From Rutstroemia sp. NJR-2017a BVV2 (lineage: Eukaryota > Ascomycota > Leotiomycetes > Helotiales > Rutstroemiaceae), in NCBI GenBank assembly GCA_002946415.1, contig NJPS01000010.1, positions 1,116,001-1,180,000 on the forward strand: a stretch of DNA of 64,000 nucleotides, in the 5' to 3' direction. The position numbers and the translations under genes were made by a program. Numbering within the stretch: position 1 is the stretch's first letter; each line of letters starts with the position of its first letter. Below the pieces are notes generated by a model, which worked only from the letters and a program-made list of their open reading frames with translations, ran no database searches and was not told the DNA's origin. Below are positions 1-12,161 of this stretch, piece after piece.

Positions 1-1438
1 GTATCGGTTTGACTAACTCTTGTCGTAGGGCTGGTTGGCCGGGTTGTCGGGCTTGTCGGGCTTGCAGGTCTGGTAATAGCAGTTTGATCGGAACTATCAG
101 CTTTTTTTGTTGAATCCGAATCAGTACTAAAGTCATCAGGGACAAAGCCAACGTGAAGACTGCGGGTTGGGGCAGCACTGGTAGGCCTCGTTTGAGGTTG
201 TCGTTGGTCTGCCGGTCCATCTTTGGCCTCAATTCCATCGAGTTGGTTAGCTACGTCAACCTTCGATGACGAGTGTCTGAAGTGATGGAACATAGCGGAA
301 AAGGCAGAACCTTTCCGACTATTACCTGGACGTGGGGTTTTGGGTCTTGGGGTTCGATCCCAGAAGGTCTCCGGCACAAAGAAGTAGAGTAAGACAAGAC
401 AAAACCCAGCAACCATAGCAACAATCCTGCAGTCGTGTGTTAGTTTGGGAGAGCCAAAAACATCTCAGTATGACTTACCAGAATACCCATCTCCAACCAA
501 GTGTCTGGATTATAGCAGCACTAACTAATGGTACAAGATTCTTTCCACCAAGTAATAATAACGTGTAGATCCCGATACGATAAGCACGTTCGTGCAAAAA
601 GAAGATCTCAGCAATAGTTGCAGATGGTAAGCACTCAACCGGACTTATTGCTATCCCTTGGAATATTCTGGCCACGAGGAGGGAGTTGTAGCTCGGTGAC
701 ACCGCACCCCAAACTGAAGTGATGATGAAAAGAATAGCTCCGGCGAGATATACTGGACGTTTCCCAAATAAGATTGCTGTTGGAGAAGCAACTACTGAGC
801 CCACACCCATGCCCATCATATATAGACCTGTTGTAAGTGCGACCTTCGCCGTGGTGACATGGTATGTAGCGGCGACATTTGTGAACCCCGCGGCTAAAAT
901 AGGTGTCATACCACCACCCAACATGCAGTATAATCCCAAGGATAGAAGTGCACAATCTCTCCTCCAGACTGGCCAGTTCAAAGGATCGTTGCTCGAGTCC
1001 TCTGGTTGGGGTTCCAAAATCGTTGATCCATCTTTTGTCATTTTCTTATCTGAGACATATGATGGCGCTCGACTTCGATCGTATGCTGCTGGGTTCTGCG
1101 GAGGAAGCGTGGAGGTAGAGGTTCTCGCTGGCGCATTGCGTAGTCCCAAAGGTTCGTTTCGTTTGCCTGTGAGCAGGAGGACCGAGCCTTGAAATGAATG
1201 ATTAGCGGATGCACATCTGACAATAACCATCTGCAAGCATACCAGGAACTTCATGAGTGAGCTTGTCGTTCAAGACTCCCATACTCCATTTTGATGGGCG
1301 AGCACCCTCGTCCCGGGTATCTTCATCATCTCTTGTATTGGCTGTCCCGTTGGAAGCGGAATTACGCGCAAAGAACGAGCGTGTTTTCTCAGAGAAAAAG
1401 CCTCCAGGGGCGTTTTCCCCGTTGTGATTGCCACCCAT
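1..1438 (-). CDS. MFS transporter, N-terminal part (cut by window edge)
   Basis: This is a major facilitator superfamily membrane transporter, and its substrate cannot be told. Three exons are readable on the minus strand: 1438-1243, 1187-479 and 426-1, with introns of 55 and 52 bp that have GT/AG ends and restore the frame. The soluble N-terminus carries the fungal pattern GVLNDKLTHEVPG followed by SVLLL, then NDPLNWPVWRRDC just before the first membrane helix. Five or six hydrophobic segments follow, with an MFS-type loop between helices 2 and 3 (FGKRPVYLAG). The exon 3 start reads through a helix into PETFWDRTPRPKTPRP, the usual start of the long central cytoplasmic loop, which here is rich in Ser, Thr and Pro with repeated PTSPTT. 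The second half of the transporter lies outside the window. An in-frame ATG at 1462 is an alternative start. Confidence 0.88.
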
Positions 1439-4400
1439 TCCAATGTGCGTAAAAAGTAGCAAATGTTTGGATCAAAATATCATGTTCGATGTCCTTCTAT
1501 CTTGGGGTCTTTGGGGAAGGCCGGCTCAGCACCAGTCACGATAGAAGAAGTTTGGTTCGACGAATCCCGGCCCGCACAAATTGCTGAGTGAATCGTAAAG
1601 ACTGACTTTGCCGGAGCAAAATGAGGAAGAAGGAATATATAGGAAATGAAAGAAGTGAGAGTGGAAATAACAATGTTATGGTACAAACCAGTATAGGTAG
1701 TAGTGGGGGGACAAGGGAGTCAGAATAGTACAATGGCAGAAAACCCAAGACTCGGATGCATGAATTATTAGTCCAAAGCACAAGTAGAGAAGAGGGTACC
1801 ACTTAAAGATAAGAGGGGATGAGAAGGAGGAGCCTATGAGAGGGAGAAGAAGAGAAATGTGTTTATATCAGTTTTCCTTCCTGGAGAGTTCCCAGCGGAT
1901 CCCAGCGGGAGAAGGTAGGCGCTATGCGCTAGGAATCAAAAAAGTTATGGAATTTGTCTCTCACCAAGGCTACCTTGCGATGCCTTTCGCTGGTACCCAT
2001 GTCGGGCGGTGTGTTCGACGAAGGCTTTAGAAGCTACTTTAGTAGGAAGTTGGTAGTATGAAGTAGTGCTCTTGTAGGATTCTCGGTATTTCTTCAGATG
2101 ATGATGATGGTGCTAAAGCATGGCACCCAAATGGCACCCAAATGGCACCAAAATAGCGTGAAAGGGCACAAAGACGCACAAAGAGGGTCCATCGGATTGT
2201 ACCAGAGAGGGTCCGCATGGGTCCCGTACGGGGTACGAAAGCCTATCGAGCCTATCGAGCCTATCGAGGGAATATCTATGATAGCGGTGTAAGACATTCA
2301 CGGTAAGATAAGCGCCCGAAAATGCCAAAATGCTGGAAATTGTTGTTAAGTGTTGCAAATGATGTCGACATGGAGGCTGTGGGCTGCGTAGGATCTCGTG
2401 TTGTTCCATGTTCTCTTGCTCTTCTATGCTGTTCCGTGCATGTGCGACGGCCGTTTGCCTCTTTGCTCCTCTTACGTCTACCCCAAAGGATTTGTTTGCC
2501 CTTTGATTTGCGATTCCCTCCCCTCCTTTGAAGTCACTAGACGAGATGACATGACGTTAATCAGACGAGGAGGATAGCAAATGATCACGTTCATGCAGCA
2601 ACGAAAGCTTATGGTTGAATCATAGTTGGATCATGGTTGGATCATGGTTGAATCAAATGAGAGAAATGTATCAGAGCTGGTTTAAAACAGGGTTGGCCAC
2701 TACGAATGCAGATGCAGATCTCCTTAGTATCTAAACCCCATGGCGTTGCATCTGCAACTGCATGGGATGAAGCTCGGATCCCCTAAGCCTCATATCGCCG
2801 TAGAGCGAGAGCTAATCAACCCTCCACGTCGACTTGTCTTACCTTTTTGCCTTTGCTTTGCCCTCGTTACTGTTTTCGAACATGGGTCGCTACGCTGACA
2901 GTGTTCGTCCATGCTTGGAACAATATATCTTCGACGGATAACGCGCGCCTGCCGTCGGCTGTGCGACCGACCTACCTGTGCGGCCTACCTCGAAGGCAGA
3001 TAAGTTCAGGAAGTCTGCCGAAAATGGGGGAAGGTCGCCTACCAACCGACACAACGTCCTCCATTTCGGCCACCCCCTTTTCTCGACCTCGAGATATCTG
3101 CTTCATGCTTCAAAGTCGAGGTACAAAAGGGAATATTCGTTGACTCGTGCTGATTGCGCGATTTATGAGATCCATTCTTTCTTTTCGTCAGTACATCATC
3201 GTACCTATACTTTACTCCAAGTTCGTCCTACCACCCACAGTGTCTTTCCTGCAATAACTTATCGTATATTTCCATAATGGAGGGGCGTTTTGTTTTCTGC
3301 TGTGGGGAAAGTGTTGTGGGTAAAGTGCCAGGTATATGATTCAGCTGATCGCAAGTCATCTGCCTGCCCTCACGAAGTTGGCTTGGCTGCTCCTCTAGTT
3401 CTACAGCATGTTTCCCATGTCCGGGACGCCACTGCATGCAATGCTTTTCTTTGTCTTGCCGCGTCAACATCGGATGCTCTGAAACATACGATTTGGACCG
3501 ATATATTGCCACATCATGAACTTTGGTACTTGAGCCGTTTCTGCAAGGACATGTCTTCGGACGAATCTCAGAACAGATAGTCTGGGGTAGCACAACCCAC
3601 TCCACTTTTGCTAAACTGGAGAAACCTTATCTATAAGACCAATCTCCTATTTTCATGCGAGGAATCTTTTATCCAAAGTTGATTTGGAAATAAATAGCTA
3701 TTTAGTTAATTATTAGGATCATGTAGTAAGTCGCAGGATATTGTCGAGTGATTGGGAACACTTCACTCGGTTGATCCAGATCATCTCAGGGGTCAGAATA
3801 AGATATTGCAACCTGCTTGTTTAGTTTACAGATAACGATGAGGAAGATCTGCCAGCACTTTCCGCAGTGTCAGGTTGAAGATGATAGTTTCGTTTACCTA
3901 GAGTCTCGAAAGGAAATAAGTCCGAAAAGCACGCCGGGAGTTTCATGTGCTCATTGCTACATCGCATACCATGCAAACATGTTGCGGTCGCGTCGAGTGA
4001 CCGGAGAATATACTCCATGCTACCTACCACGCATCTACCTTTGCTCTACTTTCACATTCATTTTCATTCCGTGGAAATGGCAGAGTTGTGACAAGTCGCC
4101 GGAGATCTCGGAGGATTGAGAAAGTAGTGTCAGTGGTATAGGCACGTCACGAAAAGCAAGAGATCCGTACCTCCAGATATATGGAATACTCCATCAAAGT
4201 CAATCGTGACATATGAACAGTCACATAGATGTACTGTTGCTGCTGCATGATGTGATGGCCGGAATGAGGGGTATAGATACTTCGGATCGATGGATCGACA
4301 TCTCCAAACCCTCAATACTTCCCGAAAGATCTTCTGGTTATGCCATGTTGAAGAGAGACATCTGACTGATTCTGTTCTCGTCAAGACCATCAAGAGAACT

Positions 4401-5013
4401 GTTTCGAGCGATTCGGGCTCCTAAGCTGCTCGATGGTGATGATACGACCAACCTATTACCATAACTTTCGGAGCATTCTCGTCCGTTTGATGAACGGATG
4501 GCTTCGATATAAGTTGAAGATAATGGCTTTCACAGTCCACGAAACGTTGGGGAGATTCTCTTCTTAACTGTCTCCACGATACTATTATTAGCTACGTCGT
4601 TGAAGAGAGACGCAAGACAAACGCTACCTTGCATCGATGTTTATGTTCTTACTCTTCCCTCTTCCTTTCATTACAAAATGACTGAATGTCATCTCAAATA
4701 TGAACTGAAGGCTTCTGACAATGTGCCAAAGTCCATCGATCATTGAAACTCGAGATGTAAATAGCATATTACTATATTGGGCTTAGTGTCCTATGTCATA
4801 GGCCGAGCATGGTATCTTGGCTGGCAGCTTGAAGCTTGAAGCTTTGGAAAAACCACCTACTCCCATAATAGGTAATCAACGTCTAAATTCTTCAAGTAAA
4901 TACACAATTAAACTAAACCTTCAGAAAGTCGACATTAGATTGCTCGATTTGTCTTTTCCCAAGACGAAACAGAATTTAGCAACAGGAACAGGAACATATC
5001 CTCAAAAATCAAA
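1439..5013. other. Gene-poor intergenic region with short tandem arrays
   Basis: I see no convincing gene in these 3.6 kb. The open frames are short, overlap on both strands and carry no recognisable domain. What stands out is a set of short direct repeats between 2120 and 2654: ATGGCACCCAA units from 2120 to 2152, CCTATCGAG units from 2242 to 2268, and four roughly 11-bp ATGGTTGAATC-like units from 2611 to 2654. The left part must hold the promoter of the minus-strand transporter and the right part that of the thioredoxin-fold gene. Confidence 0.6.
2120..2654. repeat. Three short direct-repeat arrays
   Basis: Array one has three 11-bp units (ATGGCACCCAA, twice exact, once with one change) at 2120-2152. 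Array two has three exact 9-bp units (CCTATCGAG) at 2242-2268. Array three has four 11-bp units at 2611-2654 that alternate ATGGTTGAATC, ATAGTTGGATC, ATGGTTGGATC and ATGGTTGAATC. Their role is unknown. They could be replication-slippage minisatellites or clustered protein-binding sites. Confidence 0.75.
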
Positions 5014-5673
5014 ATGCCACCCTTAAAATACCTACGAATCTCTTCCCGCTCTCTGCCTAAACAATCCGCCTCTATTCCACTATCCCAACTCTCCCGCCGA
5101 CAATTCTCATCCAGCCCTCCTCAAAAAGCCCCAAACCGCATCTACGACCCGTAAGCCCCCTCCCTCCCCGCTCTCCCACGAAAAAAAAATATATAAAAAT
5201 AAAAATAAACTAACCAACTCCCCTCCCCAAGCGTCCGCTACCCGTCCCTCCTCTCCACCTACATTGCGCTCTCGACCAGCTCCTCGCAGCCGCTGCTCAC
5301 CCTCTGGACAACATCCTACTGCTCCACCTGCCAGCAAGTATCCCCGCTGATACAAAACATCATATCCTCAGGGACGGGGGAAACGCACGGCGGCGTGCTG
5401 TTCTGCGAGGTGGAATACGATGCGCCGGATATTATGAACGAGGGGTTGGGCATGCGGTACATGGTGACGAGTGTGCCGAGCCTGGTGGGGTTTTTCCGCG
5501 GGGAGGTGATGACGGGGGAGGTGGGCGGGAGGTTGGGGAGTAGGGAGATACAGAGGTTGGGGAGGGAGGGATTGGAGGATTGGGTGGTGGGGGCGGCGAG
5601 GAAGGGGGAGGAGTGGAGGGGGAGAGGGGGTGGTGGAGGTGGTGGGTTGTTTGGGGGGTTGTTTGGGAGGTGA
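5014..5673 (+). CDS. Thioredoxin-fold domain protein, probably mitochondrial
   Basis: The gene has two exons, 5014-5150 and 5232-5673, with an 81-bp intron, and encodes 192 aa. The N-terminus is rich in Ser, Arg and Lys without acids (MPPLKYLRISSRS, then SRRQFSSS), which looks like a mitochondrial presequence. The body has a thioredoxin-type active site in TTSYCSTCQQVSPL (CxxC) followed by LFCEVEYDAPDIM and TSVPSLVGFFRGE, where the Val-Pro matches the cis-proline strand of the fold. The C-terminus becomes Gly- and Arg-rich and ends GGGLFGGLFGR. A redox role is inferred from the CxxC pair. The exact family member was not identified. Confidence 0.82.
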
Positions 5674-5899
5674 GGGATGCATATATAGATGCTCTCGCCC
5701 GATTTGTATGAGTACTCGGAAGACTAGATGAATGTACAAACGCAAGTAGACAATATAAAGTTTCGTTTCAAGCATATTCGTATATTGATTTGACTCTAAT
5801 CGCTCATCACATTCAAGGACGCTGATAGCTATTTAGCAAGGTAAAGCTCAAAGCAAGCAACCAAATATAACCTCTGATTCACATCTCCCTTTGGTCTCA

Positions 5900-6569
5900 T
5901 CATGGCGTGTAAAATACCTCCTCAAGCGGCTTCCACCAGCTTGGCTCCCCGTCCACACTGCTCTTTGCGCCTTCAACCAAGCTCTCCTGATACGAGTCTG
6001 TCATCTTCCACCACTCCTGCACCTTGGGGTTTTCCCGCATCCGCTCCATATCGCCCGCATAGTCGTAGCCTAGGTACTTGAATGAGGCGAACAGAGTGTT
6101 TGTGTCTGGGTCGAGGAAAATCGAGTCTATTGTTCCGGTTGTTGTTGTTAGCATAATCCCTCTGCACAAAACGTAACACAGCATAGCTTTCCACCACACC
6201 TTCCCTCCAGCCCAGCCCAGCCTCTCACCCTCAACCTCCAGTCCCCCAACAGAAAACGGCGAGAAGAAGCAAGCGGAAGACTTGGGGGATAAAAAGAAGA
6301 AAACAACACATACAATCTTCAATAGCACACGACTTAATCTGCTGCAAAACCTCGGGCCAAACCTTCGCATGACACTTCTTGTAGTCCTCCACACACTCCG
6401 GTTTCAGCTTGATGATCTGCGCGAAGCGGCGCCCCTGGTTCTTCAACTTGTATGTCGGCACCGAGGCGCTGACGGGCGTCCTGGGCGACTGCGGTGCTGA
6501 GAAGCGCGAGCTGGTGGGGGATTTGGGCGACCACATTTGAGGTGGTGGACTGGAGGGGTTGGTCCACAT
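5900..6569 (-). CDS. L-rhamnose mutarotase-like protein (RhaM family)
   Basis: RhaM-type enzymes interconvert the alpha and beta anomers of L-rhamnose. Two exons are seen, 6569-6314 and 6126-5900, with a 187-bp intron. The join gives CAIEDYSIFLDPDTNTLF, which is exactly the family pattern across the splice site. Family landmarks include RFAQIIKLKPECVEDYKKCH, KVWPEVLQQIK, FASFKYLGYDY, NPKVQEWWKMTDSYQES and a C-terminal PSWWKPLEEVFY. The 160-aa product carries about 45 extra N-terminal residues (Ser/Pro-rich) compared with bacterial enzymes of roughly 104 aa. It could act in sugar catabolism, but no rhamnose pathway genes lie nearby. Confidence 0.9.
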
Positions 6570-7821
6570 TGTGAGTGAGTGATTGATTTTGTGGTTTTTG
6601 GTTTATTTATATAAAAAAGGCGATAGAGTTGAAACTGAAGAAACAGCTAGTAGCTTGGATAATGGGAGAGCTTGGTAGTGAATCGAATCGGAGGTAGGAT
6701 TGAAGCTCAACAACTGCACCCAACTCAACTCTCAAGCTCAATGTCTCGGAGATTGCGGGGTTCGTTTTTTTGTTGTTGACTGAACAAGTCAAGTCGATTC
6801 GATTCGATTCGTGGTACAGCTATCGAGCGAAATGGACCGAATTTCCCGTCCAGTAGATCGAGGCCAATTATTGACAAACACAGTAGACGTACAGACAAAG
6901 GGTTTGTATATATGTCATCAATAAATCAATTGTTGAAAGCAGGAGTAGTCGAGAGCAGAGCAGGATGGATATTTCCACAACCACACACACAAGTAAGAGC
7001 TGAAATAAATAAATAACCTTGCACCAACAAGCAATTTATACGCTACCTACAGCCAGCCCAGCGCACACAACAGCGTACAGGACCTGTAGATCCCAACCCC
7101 TCTTGTTCCTTGCCTGCCTGCCTGCTGCCTCACTCGCTCACTCACTCGCTCACTCACTCACTCACTGATACTTACATTCCTCAGCATGCAAGCAGATTCC
7201 TAATCAAGCTCCGAAAACGCTTGAAACAAGCGGAGACACGCGCAAGGATCGCAGTCCGGACAAGTATTTCCGCAAGGGAGGAGATTGGCTGAGAGGGAAG
7301 GTTTTGGCGGGGGCAGGTCGGTTTGTGGGGCGCGGTTTGGATGATGACGGGGACGGATCGGAGTGCTCGGGGGAAAAGTGAGATATGACGATGGTGATTT
7401 GGGAGGGCGGAATAGCTTCATTTTTGTTGGTGCGCTGGGGTGGGTTGTTTGAGGAGTTGTTAGCTGTTGCGTCAGGAGGGGTATGCTTGGTTAACTTGTA
7501 AGTGCACAATTAGATTTTAATTGCTATCACTTGGTGTACGTTTATTATATTATACTGTGATCTGGCTCATCACTTTAATAGCAATGAATATTTGGTGGTT
7601 TGAATCCAAGTTGAACATTGAATAATATTTCACTTGAATTTAGGATAATACCTTTACGGTTATTTTATGATAACTCTTCATAGAAACGTGTGACCATCTA
7701 GATCCACGGCTGTCGACTTCCCCTTAAACTATAAACTCCATTATGCTGCTCGGTGCCGAGCCTATTGTTGAACTTAAGGGGTGACTCGGCAGGCTTAAAT
7801 CCATCCTCTCACAAAATACAT
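6570..7821. other. Intergenic region
   Basis: No supported gene is seen. A CTCACTCG-type short repeat lies near 7127-7166. The minus-strand frame at 7204-7509 (Pro/Ser-rich, 101 aa) has no recognisable domain and was left out. Confidence 0.6.
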
Positions 7822-9205
7822 CTAGGTATCCTTAAGTCTTCCAAACTCTGGCTCAAACCCTACAGTCCCATCTTCATCAACCACCTTCCCTCTATCCCAT
7901 TCCCGCTTCTCTCCTTTCCTCGTCCAGATTACATCTTCCTCTCTCTTTTCCCCTCCAGTTTCCCATTTCTTAATCTCCTGCTCTGAAAACCCCGCTTCCC
8001 GTAATCTATCGGCTTGTTTAGATTGCCATTTTTGCCGGTCTTTCAAAGCTTCCAACGCCTGCCCCCAATCATCATCTTCCTCTGGATCCAGCTGTACATC
8101 AACAGTAGGATCGTAATCTGCTGCAAAACGAGAATCGAGACCTGAACCTAGGGAGACAACACCACGACCGCGAACCCGTACGGCTTGTGATTCTGACGGG
8201 GGGCGCGGTCCGATGATTTCGTCTAGTGGATCGGAATCATAGTTTTTGCTGGCTTCTCTGGGTGAGCTTCGATCGCCTCTACCGCTTTCACTTTTCTGCG
8301 GTCGCCGAGTTGACTTTTTATCATCTTCGGAATTTGACGATATGGAGTGCTTCCTTTTCCGCCTTGGTGATCTATCCCTATGCCTCGATTCCTTATGTCG
8401 ATGTTCTCTCGGCGATCGGGATCTTGACCTGTGTCGACTTTTATGGCTATCCTTCTTGTCCCGTCCCTCAGATACACTCCTTCGCCGTCTTCTATGATCT
8501 TTGCGTCTCGATCTTTCTTCTTCCTCGTCTATCAGATCTTCCCTGTTTTTTACCCTTCTCTCTCGTGCTTTGGTCCGTTCGGGCGCATCATCTACGCTAG
8601 AACCATCCGCGCGACCGGTTTCGCGTCTGCTATCCCGTCTTTGCTTTTCGGGCGAAACATCTTTGTCGTTTCTGCGACCACTCGATCTATCATCGTCCTC
8701 TCCACGCCTTCGCTTCCTTATATAGACGTCTGACGTTCCAGCTCCCCTATCACTAGAAGTATGTCCATTCCTCTTTTCCCTTTCTGTCTCCTCAACTCGT
8801 CTCCTCTTTGCCGGACCACCACCTAAAATAGCAGCAATATCACCCAATTGCCTCTTTCTAATGTCGCCCGGCGCAAGTCTTCTCTGACTGCCACTGTTCG
8901 ACAGACTCTCCAACCTTGCACGCGCCTCGGCGGCTTCCTTGGCTAATAGTTCTCTATTGTGACTGTCCGTGTCCCGTATTATGTTGCGCAAAAATCGAGT
9001 ATTTGGTTTCGGCTTATTTAATGGAGGTCTATCCGATGTTAGAAATGGCGAAGCGCAACGACGCAGATCCGAAGGAGAGAACAAACTTGGAAGTTGTCGC
9101 GTAGGCTTCTAGGCCCATTGAAGAGTATTTGATGGAGCTTTCTTTTGCATCTTTAGCTAAGAGATCGGCGACGTAGTCATCAGTGAGTATATCGTCATTC
9201 GGCAT
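7822..9205 (-). CDS. Arg/Ser-rich nuclear protein, often named pre-mRNA-splicing factor 38B-like in fungi
   Basis: Two exons, 9205-9087 and 9028-7822, are separated by a 58-bp intron with a GTTTGT donor. The joined reading is 441 aa. The conserved N-terminus reads MPNDDILTDDYVADLLAKDA, SSIKYSSMGLEAY, then PKPNTRFLRNIIRDTDSHN and LLAKEAAEARARLESL, followed by RRLAPGDIRKRQLGDIAAIL. The middle (about residues 110-310) is a highly charged RS/RD/KR-rich tract typical of splicing-associated proteins. The C-terminus is acidic then mixed (DPEEDDDWGQALEALKDR). A nuclear RNA-processing role is inferred from composition and the usual fungal naming; I do not know a characterised function. An upstream in-frame ATG at 9301 would add 32 residues that look unlike coding sequence, so 9205 was chosen. 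Confidence 0.82.
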
Positions 9206-9724
9206 GTTGAAGAGGTATGTCGAGTTGAGGATCAGGTCCGAACAGGGACTGATAGACGGTGCATATGTTATAAACTCTTCTAGTCCAACGTGTGACGGCA
9301 AATTGAAACTGAATAGAGAAGCTTGGTAGGAGTCGAGATTGTCGAGTGAATTATAAAGAGAGCTAGAACTGTTCCTTCCGGTCTTTTTGGACTTGACTGG
9401 TCGGCACTTTTCTACGCCGATATGATATTAGCACGCCTAATTTCAAGCTAAGGAGTTCTTAGCCCGAGATATCGGTACCAGTGGTGTCTCCAATTATTGA
9501 TCCCAGTAGTGTTCCTATCAAGCGCGAGAGATCCCTGCGAAAATAATCCAAAGTAAACAATGGCAACCCCTCAGTCCTATACTTTTAAACATTAGATTGC
9601 GCATCTTTCGGAACCAGTCGAGCAATTCTAGAGTGAAGATCTTCTATAAAACAGAAGCTGATATAGCCCTACCAGGCGCACGATTTTTGTAGATTCCCTG
9701 GAGACTCTCGGCACTGGAAACAGC

Positions 9725-10624
9725 ATGTCGCAATCACCTGAAGAGACGCTTTCTGCGCTCCTGAAACTCCAGAAGAGCCACGAACTATCTATAATCAAAC
9801 TCAGCGAGCCCGTATCCGGTGCCCTCAAAGCAGGAGACCGCAAATCTGACGTCTCTGTCGATGTGTTTGAGAACCCCAGCCCAGCAAGTCTCGAAGCGGA
9901 TCTTGCTCACTACAAAGTAAACACAGAGTCCATCCCTTACCTTCATCACCTGCAATGTTAACAATACAAACAGGAACTATTCTCCAAACTCCGCTTCTCC
10001 TACGTCGAGCAAGTAACAAAAGAGAAATTCATCCGTGCCATCGTCGGCGATCCACCTCTTGTAGTAGAGCACCAAGAAAACATCGAGCTCGAATCGCACC
10101 TCGCAGTCGCCAAAGCCTCCCTAAAAGCGCAAAAAACCGAAGTTGCGGAACTGGTTGACGAGCTAGAGAAAAGGGGAAGGGAATTATGTCGCAAGTATGA
10201 GAATATACAAATGCAGACGAAACAATTGCAGGAGCTACCTGCCCGGATTGAAGGATTGGATGAGGGTATTAGGGATTTGAAAGAAGCGCAGAATGGGGGA
10301 GGGGAACACCCGAATTTGAGGCTGGGGCTGGATAAGACGAGAGAGTTAGTGGAAGAGAGAGAAAAGAAGAGGAGGGAGTTGGATAGGCAGTTGGAGCAGT
10401 TGCAGGTGATGGTTCCGAGGAAGGTTAAGGAGGTGGAGAGGTTAAATGCGGAGTTGCAGCCGTTGGAGGCGAAGAGACTGGGAAGTACGACTGCGGCGAG
10501 GGAAGCGAAGAGGAGGAAGGAAGAGGCTTTAGGTGGTGTGGGGGATGATCTGGAGGAGAGGGGAAGGTGGTGGAGAGGTGTTGAAGGGGGTTTAAAGGGG
10601 ATGTTGGGTGTCGAGAATTCATGA
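9725..10624 (+). CDS. sos7: Kinetochore protein Sos7-like coiled-coil protein
   Basis: Two exons, 9725-9916 and 9974-10624, are joined across a 57-bp intron to give 280 aa. The splice yields LEADLAHYKELFSKLRFSY followed by VEQVTKEKFIRAIVGDPPL, the signature stretch of fungal Sos7, a kinetochore component first described in fission yeast as a suppressor of spc7. The rest (about residues 100-250) is long coiled coil with heptad-like Leu and many Glu/Lys/Arg residues. The C-terminus is ERGRWWRGVEGGLKGMLG. The gene is divergent from the RS-rich nuclear gene, with a 519-bp shared upstream region. Confidence 0.82.
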
Positions 10625-10868
10625 CTATTAGTGAAGAACTAGTTTGGTATCGAGGCGTAAAGGGTAGATATTGGTTCAGGGTCGATTCCTGTTTAGGATT
10701 TCACGGGTGGAGTTTGGAGCACTTGGTCTATCAGTTAAGTCGAGAAATCTAGGAACTATTTCCTACACGACTGGCATTTCTAGCAGCCTAAATATTTGGG
10801 GATATGGTTATCTTTTTCACCACTTGCTAAAAGTATTATCCTCAGCTTCGTGTTTGTCTACTACTTTC

Positions 10869-11688
10869 TCAAAGGCAAGCGCTACCTGTCTTGGTGTTAG
10901 TAGTGAACAAACGTAAATTACAGCTAGCAGTCACATCATAGCCATACAGCCAACGGTGTCTTTTACTCGGTGTCTCTTGCATCAGAACATCTACCACTTC
11001 ATCAAAACAAAGACCCGACTCCTTCACATGCACGCCATTTCTTGCAAACTTATCTAAATACCATACTCTGAGGAAACCTTTAGCCAATGTGTATGCACCT
11101 ATCAGCGGCGCATTGTTTCATGAGCCACCTCGCGGACATAGATCCAGGGGACCTTTCTTGTTGATTTAAGGATAACAACATTTCAATGCTCATGTAATAA
11201 GGAGACATTGGGACTCATCCGTCGAAAGATAGTCTACCAGTTAGTGCACCTCTTGATAGGAGAGAAGCTAAGCGACGAGGGATGCCGAACAGTGAGAATG
11301 GACTATCTACATACAAGGTTCTCATAGTGTGGTAACCGCACTGATTCATAGAGGTCCAGCGCATGAGATAGTCTAAGATCATGCTCCTGAGCCCATGTAT
11401 CCTGAAATTTTGCACGATGAACTCGAGCATGCAGTTAACTTTAAGGGGTAGCTGTCAAGATCAGATCCAACTAATAACGTCTTGGGCGCAAAGCACTCAG
11501 CATTCTGGATATACGCAGCTAGGAGATCTCCATTTCGACCATTCCTAGGAACAAGACAGCGAGCAGTGCTCGGAAGGGTTTCAGCCTTGTTCGATGACCG
11601 ATGTTGCGTTACATGATGATCTGGCCGCTGGGCCTGCACCGATAACGGCGACTTCCAATTTTGATGCTTTTGATGTTTGAAATGCCAT
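10869..11688 (-). pseudogene. Possible relic of a Rossmann-fold (FAD or NAD) oxidoreductase
   Basis: From the minus-strand ATG at 11688 the frame reads about 21 residues that end in LEVAVIGAGPA, a clean dinucleotide-binding beta-alpha start. Within a few residues the frame is lost to stops and shifts. Other minus-strand frames nearby (11639-11379, 11430-11215 with FSLFGIPRRLASLLSRG, and 11087-10869) look protein-like but cannot be joined by plausible introns. I read this as a decayed gene of roughly 0.8 kb. The family is not certain because only the binding-loop motif is recognisable. Confidence 0.35.
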
Positions 11689-12161
11689 TATTCAAAAGTT
11701 GCAGAGAGCAGTAGAATAACACAACTAGCACAGAAAGCTCAAATGTTACGAGCTCTGAATCGTGCAAAAAGTCAAAGGAAGTATCCCAACGGCTGTTTTA
11801 ACGGGAATTGATTTGACAGCGCCTCATCAACTTTCGATCCCAGAATACATATAATATGCGAATCCGCCACTTGGTGGACGTGCCATGTAAGATAGTAGAT
11901 ATTAAACATATCGACTCTGAAAAAGAGTGAAAATTTGGCTCATCGAATTCCTGTACAGTAGCACTTCAAATTCACATGATCCACCTCGAAACCACAAAAA
12001 TTTCTTTCACATGCTCGACACAAGTTTTATATATCTCATTCTCAACCATCAATCTCGAAGCCCTATCCTTCAAACGGGTTGCAATCCTAGCGAAAATTAT
12101 TACTCTTCTACTTTTCATCTCCCAAAGTCCAAGAGCAAAAGAAAAAAATATTTCAAAAAAG

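Noticed and set aside
347..370. GGTTCGATCC, resembling a tRNA T-loop
   Set aside because: It lies inside the transporter coding exon and no acceptor or anticodon stems surround it.
719..1192. Plus-strand frame of 157 aa
   Set aside because: It is the mirror of the MFS transporter exon on the other strand.
3228..3605. Minus-strand frame of 125 aa in the 1.4-5 kb gap
   Set aside because: Overlaps a plus-strand frame of similar size; neither has a domain or splice partners.
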